A DNA stretch of 64,000 nucleotides, taken from positions 248,001 to 312,000 of the forward strand of contig NZ_VTGY01000013.1 of the NCBI RefSeq assembly GCF_009729075.1, written 5' to 3'. The translations under genes and the position numbers were made by a program. The notes under the pieces are model-generated. The model worked only from the letters and a program-made list of their open reading frames with translations, had not been told where the DNA came from and did no database searches. Of the stretch, positions 59,566 to 64,000 are shown piece by piece. The DNA is from Mycolicibacterium sp. CBMA 226 (lineage in GTDB: Bacteria; Actinomycetota; Actinomycetes; Mycobacteriales; Mycobacteriaceae). Positions within the stretch are counted from its first letter, which is position 1. Each line of letters begins with the position of its first letter.

Positions 59566-59892
59566 TCAGTTCGGGGCCGACGTGCACAGGATGCCGTGTG
59601 CAGCTTTCGCGAGCGCACCCGTGGGACCTGCATCAGCGCCGTACTGCCCGGCCAGCGCGCCGACCACGTCGGGCCGCGACTGCCCACCGAACGCCATCTG
59701 GCACGCCTGCAGTCCCGCCTGCAGAACCGCGTCATCGTCGCCGGGGAAGCCCGCGTTGCGGGCCTGGTTGATGAACCGCTGCTGTTCGGGTGTGATCGGG
59801 ATCGGCCATGCCGACGCGGGCCCCGCCACGACAATGGACAGTGCGGCGGCCGCGGCAACAGCGCCACCAACCGTACGAATTTTTGCGAACAT
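59566..59892 (-). CDS. Secreted DUF732 protein
   Basis: A 108-residue exported protein: signal peptide MFAKIRTVGGAVAAAAALS...ASAW, then the DUF732 fold (PEQQRFINQARNAGFPGDDDAVLQAGLQACQMAF, GILCTSAP) with its two cysteines. ATG at 59892 follows GGGGGAGAG. Probably co-transcribed with the Pro-rich membrane protein gene downstream. Function unknown. Confidence 0.87.
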   Translation of the reverse strand: MFAKIRTVGGAVAAAAALSIVVAGPASAWPIPITPEQQRFINQARNAGFPGDDDAVLQAGLQACQMAFGGQSRPDVVGALAGQYGADAGPTGALAKAAHGILCTSAPN

Positions 59893-60059
59893 CTCTCCCC
59901 CAGGTGTCCGACTCCCACGGGCGCGGGACGTCAACATGAAAGAGCGTAAATGCCCCCTGCGGACGCCACCAGTGCCGCACCTGTCCGCCGACCGCGAACG
60001 TGGTTCCGGCCGAGCTTGACCGGAACCAGCCGCTGCACGGAAATTGCTGTGCCCGTGGA

Positions 60060-60521
60060 CTATTGGAGCGGAAGGTCGACTTCACGGTCGTGCGCCGGCC
60101 GCGGGCCGAAGACTCGTCGATCGGCCTCGTCGATTCGCACGTCGTTGATGCTCGCCTGGCGCCGTTCCATCAAGCCATCCCCATCGAACTGCCACAGCTC
60201 ATTGCCGTAGCTGCGCCACCATTGGCCGGCGGTGTCGTGCCATTCGTACTGGAATTGCACAGCGATGCGGTTCTCATCGAACCCCCACAGCGACTTGCGC
60301 AAGGCGTAGTCGAGCTCACGCTCCCATTTGGCGGTCAGGAACCGGACGATCTCATCGCGACCAGTGACGAACACGTCGCGGTTACGCCAGCGCGAGTCGG
60401 GCGTGTAGGCCAGGGCCACACGCTGCGGATCGCGCGTGTTCCAGGCATCCTCGGCTGCCTGCACCTTCTGAAGTGCGGTTTCCCTGGTGAACGGCGGGAC
60501 GGGCGGGCGTAGATCGCTCAT
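60060..60521 (-). CDS. DUF1348 NTF2-like protein
   Basis: A 153-residue protein with the DUF1348 pattern: [64 protein letters not shown]. The fold is an NTF2-like cone; no catalysis is established for this family to my knowledge. Divergent from a TetR gene with two strong operator-like sites between, so it is probably that repressor's main target. Confidence 0.88.
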   Translation of the reverse strand: MSDLRPPVPPFTRETALQKVQAAEDAWNTRDPQRVALAYTPDSRWRNRDVFVTGRDEIVRFLTAKWERELDYALRKSLWGFDENRIAVQFQYEWHDTAGQWWRSYGNELWQFDGDGLMERRQASINDVRIDEADRRVFGPRPAHDREVDLPLQ

Positions 60522-60541
60522 GATTGCTCTTCTCCTCGATT

Positions 60542-60593
60542 GAGAACGTGCGTTCTCTATGTGACTCGACTATCGTAGGGAACGAGCGTTCTC
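60542..60593. promoter_or_regulatory. Two gaacg-n2-cgttc operators, DUF1348/TetR
   Basis: gagaacgtgcgttctc (60542-60557) is a perfect 16-base dyad; gggaacgagcgttctc (60578-60593) matches at all but one outer pair. Both lie in the 92-base divergent gap, 36 bases apart, one near each gene. Confidence 0.8.
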
Positions 60594-60613
60594 AACGTCA
60601 AGGAGTGATTTCG

Positions 60614-61174
60614 ATGCCGGCGCCGATCAGCGAGGAACAGAAAACCCGCGACCGGGAGGCGCTGCTCGACGCCGCCGAAGCGCTCTTCTACGAGCGCGGC
60701 ATCCAGGCCGTCGGCATGGACGACATCCGCGGCGCCGCAGGCATCGCGCTGAAACGGATCTACGGACTCTTCTCAACCAAGGAAGACCTTGTTGTCGCCG
60801 TCCTACAGCGCCGCGACGCAAGGTGGAGAGGCAACTTGACCGACTACGTGGAGCGGCGCGACGACCCGCAAGAACGCGTACTCGCAGTCTTCGACTGGCT
60901 TGAGCAATGGTTCGCCGAGCCCGATTTCCGCGGCTGCGCCTGGATCAACGCGTTCGGCGAACTGGGCGCCACCTCGCCGGCGATCCTGACCGAGGTACGC
61001 GCACACAAACAGGCATTTCAGGAACAGCTGGCCGCATGGGTCACGGCCGCCACCGACGCGGCGGCCGAACCCGTGTACCTCTTGGCCGAAGGCGCGATCG
61101 TGAGCGCCGCCATCACCGGAGATACCAGTGCGGCACGCCGCGCGAGGGAAGCGACAAGAACCCTGATCGCATAA
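60614..61174 (+). CDS. TetR-family regulator
   Basis: A 186-residue regulator: ALLDAAEALFYERGIQAVGMDDIRGAAGIALKRIYGLFSTKEDLV is the DNA-binding region; the helical C-terminal part has FRGCAWINAFGELG, common in a TetR subgroup regulating NTF2-like or oxidoreductase genes. ATG at 60614 follows AAGGAGTGATTTCG. Probably autoregulated through the twin sites upstream. Confidence 0.88.
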   Translation: MPAPISEEQKTRDREALLDAAEALFYERGIQAVGMDDIRGAAGIALKRIYGLFSTKEDLVVAVLQRRDARWRGNLTDYVERRDDPQERVLAVFDWLEQWFAEPDFRGCAWINAFGELGATSPAILTEVRAHKQAFQEQLAAWVTAATDAAAEPVYLLAEGAIVSAAITGDTSAARRAREATRTLIA

Positions 61175-61201
61175 CCAGCGTTCGACCGGTCGGGGTGAAC
61201 G

Positions 61202-61618
61202 TCAGAACGGTCGGCTGTTCGCCTGCCATTTGGCCGATTCCGGTCGTGGGCCGAAGCGCTCGATGTATCGCTCGTGCATCTGCGACTGCTTCTGCCGCAG
61301 GGCCTCGTCGATCAGGTTGGGGTCGAGCCCGTGCTGGCTCAGCCGGTACCGGCGCCACACCTTGTTGAGGACGAACGCCATCACGAGGGCCCAGAAGTAG
61401 ATCGGCAACGTCATTTCGGAGTGCACATACACCGACGCCGGCAACAACCACAGCGGAGCCAGCACAAATATCGGCGGGATGGCGTACCGGATCATGTGCC
61501 GGCGCACGGCCCCGTCACCGGTCAGGTCCTCACGAACCCAATCCTGCAGGTGGTCGGGTAGGCGGCGCCCATAGGCGTAGGTGATGCGCTGCCAGAACGT
61601 CGGACTGTCGGCGGCCAT
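61202..61618 (-). CDS. DUF5313 two-span membrane protein
   Basis: A 138-residue protein: TFWQRITYAYGRRLPDHLQDWVREDLTGDGAVRRHMIRYAIPP, two spans, then a soluble C-terminus with SQMHERYIERFGPRP. Matches actinobacterial DUF5313. ATG at 61618 follows AAAGGAGTCGTC. A cctaa-n3-ttagg dyad 47 bases upstream suggests control by the neighbouring MarR protein. Confidence 0.78.
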   Translation of the reverse strand: MAADSPTFWQRITYAYGRRLPDHLQDWVREDLTGDGAVRRHMIRYAIPPIFVLAPLWLLPASVYVHSEMTLPIYFWALVMAFVLNKVWRRYRLSQHGLDPNLIDEALRQKQSQMHERYIERFGPRPESAKWQANSRPF

Positions 61619-61664
61619 GACGACTCCTTTGACTGATAGATCGGCGAGCATCATGCTCTTCGTA

Positions 61665-61679
61665 TCCTAATAGTTAGGA
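61665..61679. promoter_or_regulatory. cctaa-n3-ttagg dyad upstream of DUF5313 gene
   Basis: tcctaatagttagga is a perfect dyad with 6-base arms. It shares the ttagg/cctaa half site with the palindrome before the marR gene at 61840, implying one regulator for both divergent genes. Confidence 0.55.
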
Positions 61680-61808
61680 CACTATCCTTTAGCCTACTAT
61701 TCCATTGCGGCGAAACGTTCTGAGGGCAGCGGAGATACCAGCGATGACGCCGGACAGATCGACGCGCGACGGCGAGCGGCACCCTGCCCATGCGGCGTGC
61801 ACAAAGTA

Positions 61809-61820
61809 TTAGGGCCCTAA
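61809..61820. promoter_or_regulatory. ttagggccctaa palindrome before marR
   Basis: A perfect 12-base palindrome 19 bases before the marR start, probably the autoregulatory operator. Confidence 0.6.
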
Positions 61821-61839
61821 CCGTAATAGACTGGGCACC

Positions 61840-62328
61840 ATGGCCACTGTCTCCGAAGACGTCGACCCCCTGGCACTGGAGCGGCAGGTCTGCTTCGCGT
61901 TGGCTATCACCAACCGTGCAGTACTTGCCATCTACCGGCCCCTACTCGAACCGCTCGGGCTGACGCATCCGCAATATCTGGTCCTGCTGGCGTTGTGGGA
62001 CAACGCGAAATCCAAACAAGACCCATTGACCGTCAAACAGATCGCCGCGCTGCTGCAGATGGATTCAGCCACCGTGTCGCCGATGCTCAAACGGCTCGAG
62101 AGCCTTGAACTGATCCGCCGCACGCGCAGCGCCACCGACGAACGCACCACCCACATCACGCTGACACCGAAAGGCGTCGCGCTGCGTCGGCGTGCCCTGA
62201 AGATTCCGCCGGCAGTTGTCGAGCAGCTCGGCGTTGACCTCGCCGAGTTGGAACGCCTCCACGCGGTGCTCACCAGGATCAACGCGGCCGCCGTTGCGGC
62301 CGGCACCCTCACAACGAAATCCGGGTAG
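61840..62328 (+). CDS. OhrR-like MarR regulator
   Basis: A 162-residue MarR protein. The N-terminal helix LERQVCFALAITNRAVLAIYRPLLEPLGLTHPQYLVLLAL has the conserved cysteine (C18) that senses organic peroxides in OhrR. The winged helix has VKQIAALLQMDSATVSPMLKRLESLELI and SATDERTTHITLT. No ohr peroxidase gene is adjacent; the divergent DUF5313 gene is the visible target. Confidence 0.85.
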   Translation: MATVSEDVDPLALERQVCFALAITNRAVLAIYRPLLEPLGLTHPQYLVLLALWDNAKSKQDPLTVKQIAALLQMDSATVSPMLKRLESLELIRRTRSATDERTTHITLTPKGVALRRRALKIPPAVVEQLGVDLAELERLHAVLTRINAAAVAAGTLTTKSG

Positions 62329-62474
62329 CCGGTCCACGCCAGAAACTGCAACCACAGTTCCAATTCACAGGTGCCGAGCAGATTGAGCGGCGCGCCAGCG
62401 GGTACCACCGCGCGAAGCGCTGAAGTTACTGAAGTTTCAGCGAGCGAATTGTTGATGACAGGGCCGGTGAGATT

Positions 62475-62930
62475 GTGAATGTGTTGCAAGGTGCCACGCG
62501 CCTCGTTGGGCGATCAGCAGAGACGGTGGTTGCCACCGCAGGAGCAGTGGGCGGTGCGGTGACCAACGGTGTCGTCGAGGGCTTGCGCGGCGCCGCGCAG
62601 GGGGCGAAATCCGGTCTGGCCGAGGGGCCGCAGTCCGCGCCGGCAGCGGTTTTGACGTTCGCTGCAGTCGGCGCAGCCGGACTGGTGGAGTGGCCGGTGG
62701 TGCTGGGGATGGGCGCTACTGTGCTTGTACTGCGCTGGCTCAATGCACCAGCCGACAGAGAGAGCGCGGACAACCACCGCCGCGCAGCATCTGACGGTGC
62801 GACCGCCGCCCGCGCGCCGGTCCGGGCATCACGGACGGCGAAGAGCCCGACGAAGACCAGTGCAGCTGCGCAGCGTAAGACTCCGTCCCGCGGCCGGCGC
62901 ACACCTGCCAAGAGCGGATCAAGGGCCTAG
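62475..62930 (+). CDS. Small membrane protein with Lys/Arg/Ala-rich tail
   Basis: A 151-residue protein from GTG at 62475. The first 50 residues are Gly/Ala/Val-rich and weakly hydrophobic, followed by one or two spans with GLVEWPVVLGMGATVLVLRWL. The last ~55 residues are Ala/Arg/Lys/Ser-rich and disordered, reminiscent of histone-like tails. Shares an EWPV span with the gene at 63193. Function unknown. Confidence 0.65.
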   Translation: MNVLQGATRLVGRSAETVVATAGAVGGAVTNGVVEGLRGAAQGAKSGLAEGPQSAPAAVLTFAAVGAAGLVEWPVVLGMGATVLVLRWLNAPADRESADNHRRAASDGATAARAPVRASRTAKSPTKTSAAAQRKTPSRGRRTPAKSGSRA

Positions 62931-63192
62931 GCCCCCCGGCGCACAACGGCTATGGTTGCAGTTATCCGACGGCTGCTCGCCGGCAGCGGTGATTCACGCC
63001 GTCATTCTGCGACTTCAAGCCAGCCGGTACGCAGCAGCAACGCGTACAACTCACGTAGCGGTACCGCCAACACACCAACAAGGGCGTCGGTCAGCGGGTC
63101 ATTCCCAGAAGTCGCACCGAGTTGCAACACACCGCCACAGTGAGACCGCTGACGGACCAAACGCTGAAGATCCCATGACGGGGAGGTGGCCA

Positions 63193-63462
63193 ATGGCCGA
63201 AAATTCACATCGCATCGGACAGCGCGATGCGGTCACACGAATCCGTGACGCCGAGACCTTGCTGCTCAAGCTGCCGTACGTCGGCAAGGTACGGATTCCG
63301 CGTCCAGAGCAGCTCGCGTATATCGGAGCGCTGGCCGCACTCGCGGCATTCGAAATCGTGGAGTGGCCCGTCGCCGTAGTGGTCGCAGCGGGTCATCTAC
63401 TGGCCGAGAACCAACACAGCCGAGCGGCTCGCGAATTCGGTGAAGCGCTCGAAGAAGCGTGA
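63193..63462 (+). CDS. Small EWPV-motif membrane protein
   Basis: An 89-residue protein starting MAENSHRIGQRD after GGGGAGGTGGCC. One or two spans include QLAYIGALAALAAFEIVEWPVAVVVAAGHLLAE. The EWPV segment resembles the span of the gene at 62475, so they may be distant paralogues. Function unknown. Confidence 0.7.
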   Translation: MAENSHRIGQRDAVTRIRDAETLLLKLPYVGKVRIPRPEQLAYIGALAALAAFEIVEWPVAVVVAAGHLLAENQHSRAAREFGEALEEA

Positions 63463-63480
63463 CGCTGTCTGGGCTGGCAG

Positions 63481-64000
63481 TCAGCCGAGCAATGTCCCGA
63501 TGGCGCTATCCGGCAGATGATCCAGTAGCGCGTGCGGGCCTTCGAAGACCTCAACCACTCCGGCGGCACGCAATTCGTCGCCTCCCACGCCGCCGCTCAG
63601 GACACCGATACACCTGACCGCGGCACGCGCACAGGCCTGCGCATCCCAGATCGCGTCCCCCACGAAGACCGCCTGCGCCGGACCGACACCCGCCTTGTCG
63701 AGCGCCACCTCGATGATGCCGGGCTCGGGCTTTGCCGTATCCACATCGCCGGACATGGTCACTGCCGATACCACGTCATCGCAGTCGAGGACCTGACGCG
63801 TCAGCTGCAACTCGTCCTCTGGCGCCGAAGTGGCGAGGACCACTTGGAGCCCCAGGTCAGCCACCCGGTGTAGGAGGTCGCGCGCGCCCGGCAACGGCCG
63901 CATCAAGCCCGCCGTCTCACGGTAGTAGCCGCTGTGCAGTTGCTTGAGCCGCTCCCCGATCTCGTCGGGCACATCGCCGCACAGGCGATGTAGCAGTGAC
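63481..64000 (-). CDS. HAD-superfamily phosphatase, 5' partial
   Basis: At least 173 residues are present; the frame stays open to the window edge, so the N-terminus with the DxD nucleophile motif is missing. Visible motifs: LATSAPEDE (motif II), KPEPGIIEVALDKAGV (motif III) and VFVGDAIWDAQACARA (motif IV). The LLHRLCGDVPDE cap region suggests a phosphoglycolate-phosphatase-like member. Substrate unknown. Confidence 0.88.
   Translation of the reverse strand, partial: SLLHRLCGDVPDEIGERLKQLHSGYYRETAGLMRPLPGARDLLHRVADLGLQVVLATSAPEDELQLTRQVLDCDDVVSAVTMSGDVDTAKPEPGIIEVALDKAGVGPAQAVFVGDAIWDAQACARAAVRCIGVLSGGVGGDELRAAGVVEVFEGPHALLDHLPDSAIGTLLG

Noticed and set aside
63002..63208. 68-codon minus-strand frame ending ALLLRTGWLEVAE
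   Set aside because: The C-terminal half looks protein-like, but its start overlaps the 63193 gene and ribosome site and no family is recognised. The rest of 62931-63192 shows nothing else.

Overview
The window is high-GC actinobacterial DNA and almost certainly comes from a mycobacterium of the fast-growing, Mycolicibacterium type. Recognisable mycobacterial proteins include MfpA with its conservon, an Rv1747-like FHA-FHA-ABC exporter, Eis, an Lsr2 paralogue, an F420-type (Ddn-like) oxidoreductase, the SigF/RsbW pair, DnaE2 behind an SOS box, and GabD2. The order folD - DUF3017 - mfpA/conservon - trmL - nitroreductase - dnaE2 matches my memory of the M. tuberculosis Rv3355c-Rv3370c backbone. 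The genes between these anchors are accessory. I saw no rRNA, tRNA, CRISPR array, prophage or intact insertion sequence.

Layout. 1-3.2 kb: a NorD-like VWA protein (5' truncated by the window) and a NorQ-like AAA+ ATPase, followed by three small uncharacterised membrane proteins. 3.3-10.2 kb: a DoxX protein, folD with a DUF3017 membrane protein, the FHA/ABC exporter, and a large secreted alpha/beta hydrolase. 10.4-15.9 kb: the mfp conservon, with a Tat-exported DUF1906 gene on the opposite strand between mfpB and mfpA. 16-24.1 kb: a TetR/DUF4345 pair, a small secreted protein, trmL, nitroreductase, gabD2 and dnaE2. 24.2-28.2 kb: a tightly coupled operon of MarR regulator, PEP-mutase/isocitrate-lyase-type lyase, LeuC-like and LeuD-like hydro-lyase subunits, and an isochorismatase-fold protein. 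28.6-31.6 kb: Ddn-like, Lsr2-like, Eis and GntR genes. 31.7-37 kb: a YkoE-type ECF transporter fused by 4-base overlaps to a P-loop kinase, a substrate-binding protein without a signal peptide, and a rhodanese. 37.3-41.9 kb: Fe-alcohol dehydrogenase with a MadS/MadR-type two-component system and AdhP, preceded by a 28-bp perfect palindrome. 42-44.2 kb: an AtoE transporter and a DUF1707 protein with twin operators.

44.4-55.7 kb is a general-stress hub. It holds an anti-anti-sigma factor, two RsbW-type kinases, a CHASE3 histidine kinase, a REC-SpoIIE phosphatase, two near-identical stand-alone REC proteins, sigF, csbD, two paralogous 51-residue membrane peptides and glgX. At least four promoters matching the SigF pattern GTTT-N16/17-GGGTA lie in it. 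55.8-58.8 kb: an AI-2E-family permease, then xdhC and a MocA-like gene with no molybdenum hydroxylase, beside what looks like the C-terminal remnant of one. 58.8-64 kb: cell-envelope proteins, TetR/DUF1348 and MarR (OhrR-like)/DUF5313 pairs with visible operators, two small membrane proteins, and a HAD phosphatase cut by the window end.

The best candidates for undescribed biology are the lyase/hydro-lyase operon at 24.2-28.2 kb, the NorQD-linked membrane proteins at 1-3.2 kb, and the ECF/kinase/cytoplasmic binding protein/rhodanese operon at 31.7-37 kb.
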